Below are positions 24,528 through 33,497 of a stretch of 64,000 nt of DNA, in pieces. This stretch comes from an uncultured Candidatus Entotheonella sp. (GTDB lineage: Bacteria > Tectomicrobia > Entotheonellia > Entotheonellales > Entotheonellaceae), in assembly GCA_958295825.1 (NCBI GenBank), contig OY282375.1, positions 3,705,489-3,769,488 of the forward strand. The letters run 5' to 3'. A model generated the notes under the pieces. It saw nothing but the letters and a program-made list of their open reading frames with translations, did not search any database and was not told where the DNA came from. Within the stretch, counting starts at the first letter, position 1; each line of letters begins with the position of its first letter. Made by a program: the position numbers and the translations under genes.

Positions 24528-25109
24528 ATGGATACCATGCAGAGCAAAATAGCCGGCATCTTGCAGGACGCCATCCGAACAAAGCAGCGCATGGCCAGTC
24601 ACGTAGAAAATATCGAGTTGTCCGCGCGCCTGCTCATCGACGCGCTGGCAAAGGGCCACAAGGTCCTGGTCTGCGGCAACGGCGGTTCCGCCGCCGACGC
24701 CCAGCACATGGCCGGCGAACTGGTCGCCCGGTTCCAGAAGGACCGGCGCGGCCTGCCGTGCGTGGCGCTGACGACCGACACTTCCATTTTGACGGCGTGT
24801 GCCAATGATTTCGGTTACGAAGAGGTATTCGCCAGGCAGGTGGAGGCCATCGGCTCTGCCGATGACGTTCTCGTCGGCATCTCAACGTCAGGCAGTTCAG
24901 CGAACGTCATCAAAGCGTTCGAGGCCGCCGCCAGCGCCGGGATGAAGCGAGTGGTCCTGACGGGCAACGACGGCGGCCACGTCGCAAAGATGGATGGCGT
25001 CCTGAGCATTGTTGTACCGTCGTGTTCGACGCAGCGCATCCAGGAGGGCCACATCACCATCATTCACATCCTGTGTGAGCTGGTGGAAGACGCCCTGTTC
25101 GGAAACTGA
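24528..25109 (+). CDS. gmhA: phosphoheptose isomerase (sedoheptulose-7-phosphate isomerase)
   Basis: 193 residues, the normal length. The SIS fold shows CGNGGSAADAQHMAGELV (family signature including the catalytic Glu and zinc-site residues), ALTTDTSILTACANDFGYE, GISTSGSSANV and the C-terminal QEGHITIIHILCELVE with the catalytic His. It converts sedoheptulose 7-phosphate to D-glycero-D-manno-heptose 7-phosphate in the cytoplasm, the first step to LPS heptose. The next gene, hldE, catalyses the following steps. It starts 5 bases after the upstream stop. Confidence 0.96.
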   Translation: MDTMQSKIAGILQDAIRTKQRMASHVENIELSARLLIDALAKGHKVLVCGNGGSAADAQHMAGELVARFQKDRRGLPCVALTTDTSILTACANDFGYEEVFARQVEAIGSADDVLVGISTSGSSANVIKAFEAAASAGMKRVVLTGNDGGHVAKMDGVLSIVVPSCSTQRIQEGHITIIHILCELVEDALFGN

Positions 25110-25124
25110 TACCCCGTATTGCCC

Positions 25125-26582
25125 ATGAGCACACTGCCGCACAACTCCTGGCCTCGGAATCCGACAAGGATCCTCGTTGTCGGCGACGTCATGTGCGACA
25201 CGTACCTGTCCGGGCACGTCTCCCGCATCTCCCCCGAGGCCCCGGTACCCGTTTTCGAAAGCACCGAAAAGCGGCACGTTCTGGGCGGTGCGGCCAACGT
25301 GGCGGCCAACCTGCGCGCCTTGGGTTGCGAAGTGTGCCTGGCGGGCGTGGTCGGTGACGACGTCACAGGGCGTTACGTGCGGGAGCAAATACGGGCGCAA
25401 GGCATCGCCGACGTGCTGATGCAGGACGCCGGGCGTCCAACCACCGAAAAGACGCGCCTCATCGCCCGGCATCAACAGCTTGTGCGTCTGGATCAGGAAA
25501 GCCGCCTCCCCTTGCCGGCCGAGCTGATCGCCCGGACCTTGGCGGAGGCCGAATCCATCCTGGCCGAAGTGGACGGCCTCATCTGCTCCGATTACAACAA
25601 GGGCGTCTGCACGCCCGACCTGCTCGTGCCCCTCTTCGCCAAGGCAAAGGCCGCCAACCTGCCGATTTTCGTCGATCCCAAGGCACGGGACTTCGCCCAC
25701 TACCGCGGCGCCGCCGTGCTGACCCCCAACTTGGCCGAAGTCAGGCACGCGACAGGCGGCCCCCTGGCAGACGAAACATCCCTGGCTGCTGCCGCCGAAT
25801 CGTTGTTGCGACAAAGCGAAGCGCAAGCCCTTCTGGTGACACGCGGCGCAGCGGGCATGAGCTTGTTTCACCCCCCGCAAGCCCCGCAGCATTTGCCCGC
25901 ACATACCCGCGACGTGTACGACGTGACCGGAGCCGGGGATACCGTGCTCGCCGCCTTTGCGGCCGCAGCCATCGGCGGCCTGCCGTACGCCGAGGCTGCG
26001 CGGCTGGCCAACGTGGCGGCGGGTATCGTCGTCGGCAAGGCGGGCACGGCAGTTGTGCACCGGGAGGAATTGGAGGCCCATTTACGGACGCGCAATGCCC
26101 CCTGGCAGAACAAATTGCGGACCTGCGACGAACTGGCGAGGGCGCTCCAGCAACATCGTCAGCGGGGTGAGCGGGTCGTCTTCACGAATGGCTGTTTCGA
26201 CCTGCTGCACGGCGGCCACGTTCACTACCTCCAGCAAGCGCGGGCGCTTGGCGACTGCTTGATCGTGGCGCTGAACGACGATGCCTCCGTACGTCTGCTG
26301 AAAGGGGATGAGCGCCCACTGCGCCCGCAGGACGAACGCGCGCGCGTGCTGGCCGCCCTCGCCTGCGTGGACTACGTGGTTCTTTTCGGTGAAGCGACTC
26401 CGTTAGCGTTGATCAAATCTTTCAAGCCCGATGTGCTCGTCAAAGGCGGCGATTACACGCTTGAGACGGTGGTTGGGAAAGAAGAAGTGGAGGCATCCGG
26501 CGGCTTGGTGCACCTTGTGCCCTATGTAGACGGCGTTTCAACGACTGAACTCATCAGCAGGCTACTACAGCGCTATCGTTAA
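25125..26582 (+). CDS. hldE: bifunctional heptose 7-phosphate kinase / heptose 1-phosphate adenylyltransferase
   Basis: About 485 residues from the ATG at 25125. The PfkB-type kinase domain (about 1-320) has GGAANVAANLRALG and the catalytic DVTGAGDTVLAAFA. The nucleotidyltransferase domain (about 345-485) has FTNGCFDLLHGGHVHYL with the HxGH-like motif and KGGDYTLETVVG. It phosphorylates heptose 7-phosphate at C1 and later adds AMP to heptose 1-phosphate, toward ADP-heptose. The separate phosphatase GmhB acting between these steps is not in the window. Fused domain order and length match the E. coli enzyme. Confidence 0.96.
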   Translation: MSTLPHNSWPRNPTRILVVGDVMCDTYLSGHVSRISPEAPVPVFESTEKRHVLGGAANVAANLRALGCEVCLAGVVGDDVTGRYVREQIRAQGIADVLMQDAGRPTTEKTRLIARHQQLVRLDQESRLPLPAELIARTLAEAESILAEVDGLICSDYNKGVCTPDLLVPLFAKAKAANLPIFVDPKARDFAHYRGAAVLTPNLAEVRHATGGPLADETSLAAAAESLLRQSEAQALLVTRGAAGMSLFHPPQAPQHLPAHTRDVYDVTGAGDTVLAAFAAAAIGGLPYAEAARLANVAAGIVVGKAGTAVVHREELEAHLRTRNAPWQNKLRTCDELARALQQHRQRGERVVFTNGCFDLLHGGHVHYLQQARALGDCLIVALNDDASVRLLKGDERPLRPQDERARVLAALACVDYVVLFGEATPLALIKSFKPDVLVKGGDYTLETVVGKEEVEASGGLVHLVPYVDGVSTTELISRLLQRYR

Positions 26583-26609
26583 GGCGCGTTTGAACAAGGA
26601 GGTTATGGC

Positions 26610-27452
26610 ATGATCAGGAGCAGAATTACCGACACCCTACACGTTGGCGACGATTGTCAACTCGCGCTGGTCGGCGGCCCGTGCGTCATCGAGTCCGAGG
26701 ACTTCACCCTCAGGATGGCTGACGGCATCCGCGAGGTCTGCGAGCGTCTGGGCATCCCGATGATTTTCAAGTCCTCTTTCGACAAGGCCAACCGGACGGC
26801 CATCGATGCCTTCCGAGGGCACCCGATGGACGTCGGCCTCAAGATTCTGCAGCGCGTCAAGGATGAGGTTGGGGTGCCGGTCCTGACGGACGTGCACGAA
26901 AGCGACCAGGCGGCAACGGTGGCGGAAGTCGTGGACGTGCTGCAAATCCCGGCCTTTCTCTGCCGCCAAACCGACTTGCTGCTGGCCGCCGCCGCCACGG
27001 GCCGGGCCGTCAACGTGAAGAAAGGCCAGTTTCTCGCCCCTTGGGACATGCGGCACGTGGTGGGCAAACTGGAATCCGGCGGCGCGCGCGACATTCTCCT
27101 GACCGAGCGCGGCACCTGCTTTGGTTACAATGCCCTGGTGGTCGATTTTCGCGGTCTGCCGCAAATGCGCGAGCTTGGCTATCCCGTCGTTTTCGACGCC
27201 ACGCACAGCGTGCAGATGCCGGGCGGCCAGGGGAGCCGGTCGGGCGGCCAGCGGCAGTTCGTGCCCCATTTGGCCCGCGCTGCCGCGGCGCTCGGCATCG
27301 ACGTGCTGTTCATGGAAATCCACGCCGACCCTGACAATGCCCCGAGCGACGGGCCGAACATGGTTCCGCTGCACCAACTCGAAGGACTCCTGCAACAAGT
27401 GCTGCAGGTGCGCGAAGCGTTGCAGGCGTCACCGCCAGTCGTCTTACGATAG
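26610..27452 (+). CDS. kdsA: 3-deoxy-8-phosphooctulonate (Kdo-8-P) synthase
   Basis: 280 residues, the normal length. Signatures are [10 protein letters not shown] near residue 20, [38 protein letters not shown] and the C-terminal [11 protein letters not shown]. It condenses phosphoenolpyruvate with arabinose 5-phosphate in the cytoplasm. CAAGGAGGTTATGGC precedes the ATG. The neighbour kdsD makes its arabinose 5-phosphate substrate. Confidence 0.97.
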   Translation: MIRSRITDTLHVGDDCQLALVGGPCVIESEDFTLRMADGIREVCERLGIPMIFKSSFDKANRTAIDAFRGHPMDVGLKILQRVKDEVGVPVLTDVHESDQAATVAEVVDVLQIPAFLCRQTDLLLAAAATGRAVNVKKGQFLAPWDMRHVVGKLESGGARDILLTERGTCFGYNALVVDFRGLPQMRELGYPVVFDATHSVQMPGGQGSRSGGQRQFVPHLARAAAALGIDVLFMEIHADPDNAPSDGPNMVPLHQLEGLLQQVLQVREALQASPPVVLR

Positions 27453-27484
27453 ACGCCAGCGGCAACACATCACCTGGAGGGCAC

Positions 27485-28483
27485 GTGAGCACCGATCGGA
27501 TACGCGACGACATGACGGCCAGCTTCCTCAACGTGCTGCGTCACGAGCAGGAGGCCCTGGCGGGTGTCGTGCGTCGTTTCAGCGACGATGGCGGGGTCAT
27601 CGCCGAGGCGTGTGAGACCTTGCTGCACGACGAAGAACGGAGGGGCCGCAACCGCATCATCGTGAGTGGCGTGGGCAAGGCCGGCATCGTGGCCATGAAG
27701 GTTGCTTCCACCCTGTCGTCCACCGGCAGCGCCGCCGTCTTCATGCACCCCGTGGAAGCCCTGCACGGCGACCTGGGATTTGTGAGCGAGCACGACTGCG
27801 CCCTGCTGTTCTCGTATTCCGGTGAGAGCGTCGAGGTGATTCGGTTGGCGAGGGAGTTGCGGCGCATCGGCTGCGCCGTGGTGGTGATTACCAGCCGCCG
27901 CACCAGCACTCTGGGACGTCTGGCGGTGGTTTGCATCGAAACGGGCGAGGTACGGGAGGCGTGCTATCTCGGCTTGGCGCCGTCATCGAGCACGACCGTG
28001 ATGCTCGCCATCGGCGACGCGCTGGCCCTGGCAATGGCCGAGGCGCAGGGGTTTGGCGAGGTGGATTTTGGACTGAACCACCCGGCCGGCAGCCTCGGGC
28101 AGCGGTTCCGTTACGTGCAGGATTTCATGCGGACTGGCAAAAAAGTAGTGTGCATCCAGCCCGCCACGAAGCTCAAGCACATGATTCAATTAGTCAGCGA
28201 CGCCAAAACCGGCTCAGCCATTCTGGTCAACGCCGCCGGCGCCCTGGTGGGCATCTTTACCGACGGCGACCTGCGTCGGGCGCTCCTGAAGGGAAGTGCC
28301 GTGCTGGAGGGCACGGTTGAGCGGTTTGCCAGTATCCCCTGTCATTTCGTCCTGTACGACACCTCGATTGCCGACGCCATCAAACTCTTCCAGAATACAC
28401 AGACCGAAGATCTGCCGGTGCTCGACCCGGAAACGCGACGGGTTCTGGGAACCTTGTGCCTCAAGGACATCACGGCCTTTTGA
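27485..28483 (+). CDS. kdsD: arabinose-5-phosphate isomerase (SIS plus CBS pair)
   Basis: 332 residues starting at GTG 27485 with CTGGAGGGC upstream. The SIS domain (about 40-190) includes SGVGKAGIVAMKVASTLSST, HPVEALHGDLG and SYSGES. The hinge FGLNHPAGSLGQR is typical of KdsD/KpsF. A tandem CBS pair (about 210-330) closes the protein with IFTDGDLRRAL. It interconverts ribulose 5-phosphate and arabinose 5-phosphate, feeding KdsA. Last gene of the six-gene run beginning at hemQ. Confidence 0.95.
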   Translation: MSTDRIRDDMTASFLNVLRHEQEALAGVVRRFSDDGGVIAEACETLLHDEERRGRNRIIVSGVGKAGIVAMKVASTLSSTGSAAVFMHPVEALHGDLGFVSEHDCALLFSYSGESVEVIRLARELRRIGCAVVVITSRRTSTLGRLAVVCIETGEVREACYLGLAPSSSTTVMLAIGDALALAMAEAQGFGEVDFGLNHPAGSLGQRFRYVQDFMRTGKKVVCIQPATKLKHMIQLVSDAKTGSAILVNAAGALVGIFTDGDLRRALLKGSAVLEGTVERFASIPCHFVLYDTSIADAIKLFQNTQTEDLPVLDPETRRVLGTLCLKDITAF

Positions 28484-28804
28484 TAGACCCATACTTCGGA
28501 CAGTATTGAGGGCAGTGATATCGGTGCTCGTGCCAATTCCAAGGCTGCCGTCGCCCCCGCATGACACGATTGCTTTTTCAGCGCACTTGGTTGACTTGGG
28601 CGATACGCTGTTCCACACTGGGGCGCCCTGAAGGAGGCGGATAATTTTTGGCCCGTTGGCTCTTCGCCTGGGGAGCTAGTAGTGGGGCCGGATATCACTT
28701 AACTCAAATGGTTATGGGTCGTGATGCGGCGAGATCACCGCGAAGGTCGTTGGGGTGCGGCGCCGCAACAATGACGGCTCAGGCCGCCAGGAGGAGGAAA
28801 TAGC
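28484..28804. other. intergenic region without a recognisable gene
   Basis: 321 bases between kdsD and the metallo-beta-lactamase-fold gene. I see no ORF with a ribosome site apart from the gaggagga that serves the downstream gene, and no clear terminator or paired -35/-10 boxes. Confidence 0.5.
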
Positions 28805-29713
28805 ATGAAGGAAATACGCACATTCACCAAGACGCTTGCCATCGCATCGCTGATGGTGGCCATCCTGATAGGCGTAACCGGCACCGTGTCTTCTCAGTCG
28901 CCACCGCCACCCATGGCCAATGAGCTGGCCGACGGTGTGTATCAGTGGTTCGGGTTCGGCTACAACAGCTTGGTCGTCATCTCGGGACAGGACGTGCTGA
29001 TTACAGAACCTGCGAACAGCGGACGTGCGGAGATGCTCAGAGACTATGTGGCTACGCTTACCAGCAATCCGGTTTCGCATATTGTCATGACGCACGAACA
29101 TTACGATCATGTGGGTGGAACGGGTCTGTTTCCAGATGCAACGGTATACTGCCACGTGAACTGCCAGCCAGTGTTTGACCTTGCCGTTCCCGGGTTGTCC
29201 GACGTACCGGAAGTTGATGAAACCTTCACCGATTACAAGAAACTCCTTATTGGAGACAAGGTGGTGGAGTTGCACTATCTTGGTCCTGGCGATGGCGACG
29301 CGACGACCGTCGTCTATCTGCCGCAAGACGGCATCGTTCTCACCTCCGACCTGTACGAAGATCAAGCGCTTACCATGGCGGCCTGGGTTGACGACAAGAA
29401 CTTCACGGGGACGCGCAAGATTCTGAATACAATCAGCACCTGGAACTTGAAGCATGCGATTACGGCACACTCCGCTTCGACCGACCCCCAGGTACTCAGG
29501 GACAATGCCCAGTATTACAACGACCTGTACGATGCGGTTTATCAGGCGCTGAAGAAGGTTCAGGACGAGGGAGGGCTGTTTGCGATATTCAGGGCGATGG
29601 GAACGCTTCCTGCTACCATCGAGCTTGACAAGTATCGGAGTTGGCAAAACTACGACTCGTCCTTTACACGTCACGCACAGCGGATGATGTTCTCCATCTT
29701 TCACGGGGATTAG
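28805..29713 (+). CDS. exported metallo-beta-lactamase-fold hydrolase
   Basis: 302 residues. The first ~30 residues form a signal peptide (TLAIASLMVAILIGVTGT, cleavage probably near VSSQ). The zinc site HxHxDH is intact in MTHEHYDHVGG (about residue 97-102); downstream are LGPGDGDATTVVYLP (usual third His replaced by GDGD), SDLYED with the bridging Asp, and a His in ITAHSA. The fold serves lactamases, lactonases, thioesterases and sulfatases; the substrate is not readable. AGGAGGAGGAAATAGC precedes the ATG. Periplasmic or lipoprotein-free export is expected, as no lipobox Cys is present. Confidence 0.88.
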   Translation: MKEIRTFTKTLAIASLMVAILIGVTGTVSSQSPPPPMANELADGVYQWFGFGYNSLVVISGQDVLITEPANSGRAEMLRDYVATLTSNPVSHIVMTHEHYDHVGGTGLFPDATVYCHVNCQPVFDLAVPGLSDVPEVDETFTDYKKLLIGDKVVELHYLGPGDGDATTVVYLPQDGIVLTSDLYEDQALTMAAWVDDKNFTGTRKILNTISTWNLKHAITAHSASTDPQVLRDNAQYYNDLYDAVYQALKKVQDEGGLFAIFRAMGTLPATIELDKYRSWQNYDSSFTRHAQRMMFSIFHGD

Positions 29714-29925
29714 CACTGCCATGCCCTGATCGGCACGCTTTGGCGTTGCAAGTGGTCATCTGGGGCAAGTCGGTGAGTAGGGTGGACTGCGGGCCGAAGT
29801 CGTCAGGGCCCGATTGAGGGCTCTGACGCCGCCAGGTTCCGAGAGCCGTCAGAATGATACCTACCAACCAGAAGAGCGGCCTCTCCAGATAGTTCGTCGG
29901 ATTGCCCTTGCGCCTTCCCGTCCTT

Positions 29926-30336
29926 TCAGCTGCACGATGCCTCGTGCCGTTCGAGCAGTTGCAACAACACGCCGTGCGTCGATTTCGGACTGACGAAGGC
30001 CAAGCGCCGTCCTGTCGAACCTGCAGCAACCCGGATCCGTGCCCCCGTGTCTCGCAGATGCGCCACGGCCTCGTCCAAGTCCTCGACCTCCAGCGACAAG
30101 AGATACATCCCCTCGCCGTGCTGTGCGAGAAATTCTGCCACCGCGCCCCTCGCCGACGTTGGCGTCATCAGCTCAATGCGGGCACCGCCGATCTGCAAAA
30201 AGGCGTTGTGGATGCCGAGCCCTGGCGCCTCCCCGCCGTCCGTTTTTTCGAGGTCGAAGTTGTGCTGATAGGTCGCTACGGCAGCCGCCAAATCCTTCAC
30301 CACCACCGCCACGTGATTGATGCGCGTCGTTTTCAT
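29926..30336 (-). CDS. VOC-fold protein, methylmalonyl-CoA epimerase-like
   Basis: 136 residues with two glyoxalase-type betaalphabetabetabeta units. INHVAVVVKDL carries the first metal-binding His, RIELMTP the first Glu, and the end STHGVLLQLLE the second His and Glu. The overall sequence is closest in pattern to methylmalonyl-CoA epimerases, which interconvert the 2R and 2S epimers; other VOC enzymes are possible. No mutase or carboxylase gene is nearby. The ribosome site is weak. Divergent from dapL. Confidence 0.82.
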   Translation of the reverse strand: MKTTRINHVAVVVKDLAAAVATYQHNFDLEKTDGGEAPGLGIHNAFLQIGGARIELMTPTSARGAVAEFLAQHGEGMYLLSLEVEDLDEAVAHLRDTGARIRVAAGSTGRRLAFVSPKSTHGVLLQLLERHEASCS

Positions 30337-30503
30337 TGCTTCACTTTCTCATGCTAAGATGCCAAACCGTTTTGGTATCGCTCACATAGGTTGCGAGGTT
30401 GACTTGCCGATGCCTCCGAACGTCTGAGGCACGCCACAAGCCATAGTAAATCAACGTTCCAAACGGCAAAAGAGCCAACTGCCTTTGCCCGCGGAGACAC
30501 AGC

Positions 30504-31736
30504 ATGCAGGAAAGCTACCTACAGGAGCTGTTCGCTGAGCGCATCGGCGGCAGGAACTACGGCAAAGACACGGCAGTGTACAAGTTCGAAAAAATCCGCC
30601 GCGCCCGTGACGCCGCCGTCGCGGCGCGTCCCGACTTGGCGTTGATCGACATGGGCGTTGGCGAGCCGGACGGCATGGCCTATCCGGGCGTTGTAAATGC
30701 ACTGAGCGAGCAGGCGGCGATGCCCGAAAACCGCGGCTATTCCGACAACGGCCCGCCGGAGTTCAAGGAGGCCGTCGCACAGTACATGGCGCGCGTCTAC
30801 GGAGTGGACCTCGACCCGGCAACCGAGATCACCCACGCCGTCGGCGCCAAGAACGCCCTGGCTTTCCTGCCAACGTGCTTCATCAACCCGGGTGACGCCG
30901 TTATCACGACCGTTCCGGGCTACCCGGTTCTCGGCACCCACTGCCGCTGGTACGGGGGCGAAGTCTACACCCTGCCGCTGTTGGAGGAGAACAACTACCT
31001 GCCCGACCTCAACAGCCTTACCGACGAACAGTTGAGACAGGCCAAAATCCTGCTGTTCAACTACCCGAACAACCCGACCGGCGCCGTGGCAACGTCCGAA
31101 TTCTTCGAAGAAGTCGTGGCTTTCGCCAAGCAGCACAAGCTGCTGGTGGTGCAGGATGCTGCCTACGCCGCGCTGGTGTTCGAAGGCCAGCCGCTGAGTT
31201 TCCTTTCCATCCCGGGCGCGAAGGAGGTCGGGGTGGAAATCCACAGCATGTCTAAGGCCTTCAACATGACGGGATGGCGCTTGGCCTGGATTTGCGGCAA
31301 TGAATTGGCGGTGCGGGCGTTCGCCGACACCAAGGACAATTTCGACTCCGGCCAGTTCAAGGCCATCCAGATGGCGTCCATGTACGCCTTGCAGCATCCC
31401 GAAATCACCGCGGAGATTGCCGAAAAGTACAACCGCCGCCTAGTGATGCTGGCGGACGCCCTCAGCGCCTTGGGCTTCGAGGCGAAAAAGCCGGCGGCCT
31501 CTTTCTTCCTGTACGTACGGGCACCTCGGGGCGTCGCGGGCGGCCAGCGGTTCGACACCGGCGAGGATTTCTCGCAATTTCTCATCCGCGAAAAGCTGAT
31601 CTGCGCCGTGCCGTGGGACGACGCCGGACCGTACGTGCGGTTCTCGGTGACGTTTCAGGCGTCTTCGCCGGAGGAAGAGAAGGACATCGTGCGCGAGGTC
31701 GGCGCGCGCTTGGCGGACGTGCCGTTCGAGTTTTAG
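30504..31736 (+). CDS. dapL: LL-diaminopimelate aminotransferase (class I/II, PLP-dependent)
   Basis: 410 residues, the family's length. Signatures include MGVGEPDGMAYP, RGYSDNGPPEFK, the substrate/PLP stretch FNYPNNPTGAVA, the Asp in VVQDAAYAAL and the PLP lysine Lys251 in SMSKAFNMTGWR. The N-terminal YLQELFAERIGG...YKFEKI is typical of DapL. It makes LL-diaminopimelate from tetrahydrodipicolinate in one step, bypassing the DapD/C/E acylation route. GGAGA lies before the ATG, and the next gene begins one base after its stop. Other aminotransferases with this fold are a less likely alternative. Confidence 0.88.
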   Translation: MQESYLQELFAERIGGRNYGKDTAVYKFEKIRRARDAAVAARPDLALIDMGVGEPDGMAYPGVVNALSEQAAMPENRGYSDNGPPEFKEAVAQYMARVYGVDLDPATEITHAVGAKNALAFLPTCFINPGDAVITTVPGYPVLGTHCRWYGGEVYTLPLLEENNYLPDLNSLTDEQLRQAKILLFNYPNNPTGAVATSEFFEEVVAFAKQHKLLVVQDAAYAALVFEGQPLSFLSIPGAKEVGVEIHSMSKAFNMTGWRLAWICGNELAVRAFADTKDNFDSGQFKAIQMASMYALQHPEITAEIAEKYNRRLVMLADALSALGFEAKKPAASFFLYVRAPRGVAGGQRFDTGEDFSQFLIREKLICAVPWDDAGPYVRFSVTFQASSPEEEKDIVREVGARLADVPFEF

Positions 31737-31737
31737 C

Positions 31738-32337
31738 ATGGAAACCATTCAGCGCGTCATGCTGGGCTCGCGGAACGGTGCCAAAATCCGCGGCGTACAA
31801 GCCGCCTTCAACAGCTTGCAGGCGGCGGTTCAAAGTCCCGACCTGCGATCACCAGAGACCTGGACCTGCCAGGTTGAAACCGGTGTCAATGAGGAGCCTT
31901 GGGGATTCCCCGCCACCATACGAGGCTCCCAAAACCGGGCGCGCGCCGCGTTTGAACACCTCGAAACGGAAGACGCACAAGCCGGGCATGTCGCGCTCGG
32001 TATCGGCGTCGAGAGCGGCTTCATCGAGGTGACCCCCACCGCCTTCACCCTCTATAATTTCGACGTCTGCTGCCTGTTCGACGGCAGTTGCGACTACTTC
32101 GGTATCTCGCCCGGTTTTGAATACCCCCGCCGTCTGGTGCGCGACATCTTCTTCCACCGGCAGCCCTTCCAAACCGCCCGCCAGTACATCACCACCAGCC
32201 CCGACATCGAACGACAAGGCGGCATCGTCGGCGTCCTGGCCGCCGGTCACATCGACCGCCCGGAAATGACCCGCCTCGCCGCACACATGGCGCTCATCCG
32301 CTACCTGCAGCGCCATGATTACACGAAGTGGGGTTAG
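31738..32337 (+). CDS. yjjX: YjjX/DUF84-type inosine/xanthosine triphosphatase
   Basis: 199 residues. It begins VMLGSRNGAKIRGVQAAF (the (G/A)SxNxxK phosphate-binding start), continues with VNEEPWGFPATIRGSQNRA, IGVESGF and ends with GIVGVLAAGHIDRPEM, all DUF84 features. The family hydrolyses ITP and XTP to prevent misincorporation. Its start follows the dapL stop with a single base between, so the two are co-translated. Downstream lies a mobile-element scar. Confidence 0.85.
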   Translation: METIQRVMLGSRNGAKIRGVQAAFNSLQAAVQSPDLRSPETWTCQVETGVNEEPWGFPATIRGSQNRARAAFEHLETEDAQAGHVALGIGVESGFIEVTPTAFTLYNFDVCCLFDGSCDYFGISPGFEYPRRLVRDIFFHRQPFQTARQYITTSPDIERQGGIVGVLAAGHIDRPEMTRLAAHMALIRYLQRHDYTKWG

Positions 32338-32432
32338 ACGTGGGTTGGCAATCATGGCCGCTTGCGGTGGCCGAGTCCAAGGGCGAAGCGGACAATCTGT
32401 GTGCGACCTGAGCATGGTCTCCACTGGTAATT

Positions 32433-32606
32433 TCAGAAGGGTTGGACCTCAATCAGGGCGGCGGTGGTCTGCGGTTGGGGGATTGGCTCGCCGTGTTCGC
32501 GGAGTGATTCGAGGTGCAGGATAATGGCTTCACGGCGGCACCGCGGAAGTGCGATCATAAAAGCCCGCACCGCGTTCAGATGGTTAATCCCCGGGAGCTT
32601 CGGCAT
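32433..32606 (-). pseudogene. hicA::hicB fusion remnant
   Basis: 57 codons on the minus strand. The first 16 residues, MPKLPGINHLNAVRAF, are the start of a HicA toxin. From residue 24 the sequence REAIILHLESLREHGEPIP followed by QPQTTAALIEVQPF is the end of a HicB antitoxin. An in-frame deletion has thus joined the two genes, removing the HicA active site and the HicB N-terminal half. An IS5-family element ends six bases upstream of the start codon, so insertion and deletion may be linked. Between 32338 and 32432 nothing is recognisable. Confidence 0.72.
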
Positions 32607-32611
32607 CGCTA

Positions 32612-33452
32612 GGCTCAGGACTCATAACCAGAAACTAACCGTGGCAGCTATGCAGATGGCGCTGTAGAAGGTATGCGCGCAGCGATCATATCGTGTGGCG
32701 ATGCGGCGCCAATCCTTGAGTCTGCCGAACAAGCGCTCAATGAGATTGCGGCGCTTGTAAAGCTCCGTGTCGTAGACAATCGGCTCTTTACGGTTGGCGC
32801 GGCCTGGAATACAGGACTTGATGCCACGTTCGGCAAGGGCCTTGCGCAACCTGTCGCTGTCATAACCCTTGTCGGCTATCAGGACAGCGGCTTTCGGTAG
32901 GGGCGTCAAGTACCGTATCAGCCCCGCAGTAGTCGCTGACCTGGCCCGCCGTCAACCGCAGCACGACGGGCTTGCCGTCGCAGACGGCGTGGAGCTTCGA
33001 GTTCAGCCCGCCCCGGGTGCGTCCGATGCAGCGCGAAAGCCCCCCTTTTTCAGCAAGCTGGCTGCGGTACGATGCGCTTTGAGATGGGTGCTATCGATCA
33101 TGACCGTCTTGGTGGCGGTGCTTTCGGCAGCCAGGGCTTGGAAGATGCGGTCGAAGACCGCGGCCCTGCTCCAGCGCACGAAGCGATTGTAGAGTGTCTT
33201 GTGGGGTCCGTAACAGGCGGGCGCGTCGCGCCACTTCAGCCCATAGCGGATGACGTGGATGATACCGCTGATGACCTTTCGGTCATCGACGCGTGGGACG
33301 CCGCGCACCTTGTTGGGTGACAGGGGTTTGAGTCGGTTAAACGGGTCGTCGGCCAGCCAGAAGTGGTGCTCGGACATGATCGCTCTCCTTGTGGCGTCAG
33401 GGTGTTGACTCTCATCACAGGCCCCATGATACCCTTTTATAGGTCCTGAGCC
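32612..33452 (-). mobile_element. IS5-family insertion sequence (IS427-like), 841 bp
   Basis: Ends are inverted: ggctcaggac at 32612 and its complement gtcctgagcc ending at 33452, flanked on both sides by TA (32610-32611 and 33453-33454), the target duplication expected for this group. The element carries a two-frame transposase on the minus strand. Confidence 0.85.
32622..33377 (-). pseudogene. IS5-family transposase, two frames plus an extra frameshift
   Basis: The first frame (33003-33377) encodes MSEHHFWLADDPFNRLKPL, the GLKWRDAPACYGPHKTLYNR stretch and the first catalytic Asp in VMIDSTHLKAHR. A -1 shift at aaaaagggggg would continue as RCIGRTRGGLNSKLHAVCDG. A second shift, caused by an extra base in the run at 32899-32904, is needed to reach ADKGYDSDRLRKAL (second Asp) and the RNLIERLFGRLKDWRR end with the catalytic Glu. 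The first is a normal programmed shift in this family; the second probably inactivates the copy. Confidence 0.82.
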
Positions 33453-33497
33453 TAAGGAGGATTTCCTATAACGTAACGATATTTTCCTAACAGCCTA

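Noticed and set aside
29664..29926. Minus-strand frame downstream of the VOC gene with a membrane-like segment (LFWLVGIILTALGTW)
   Set aside because: Its start would lie inside the VOC gene and no ribosome site is seen; too little to call a gene.
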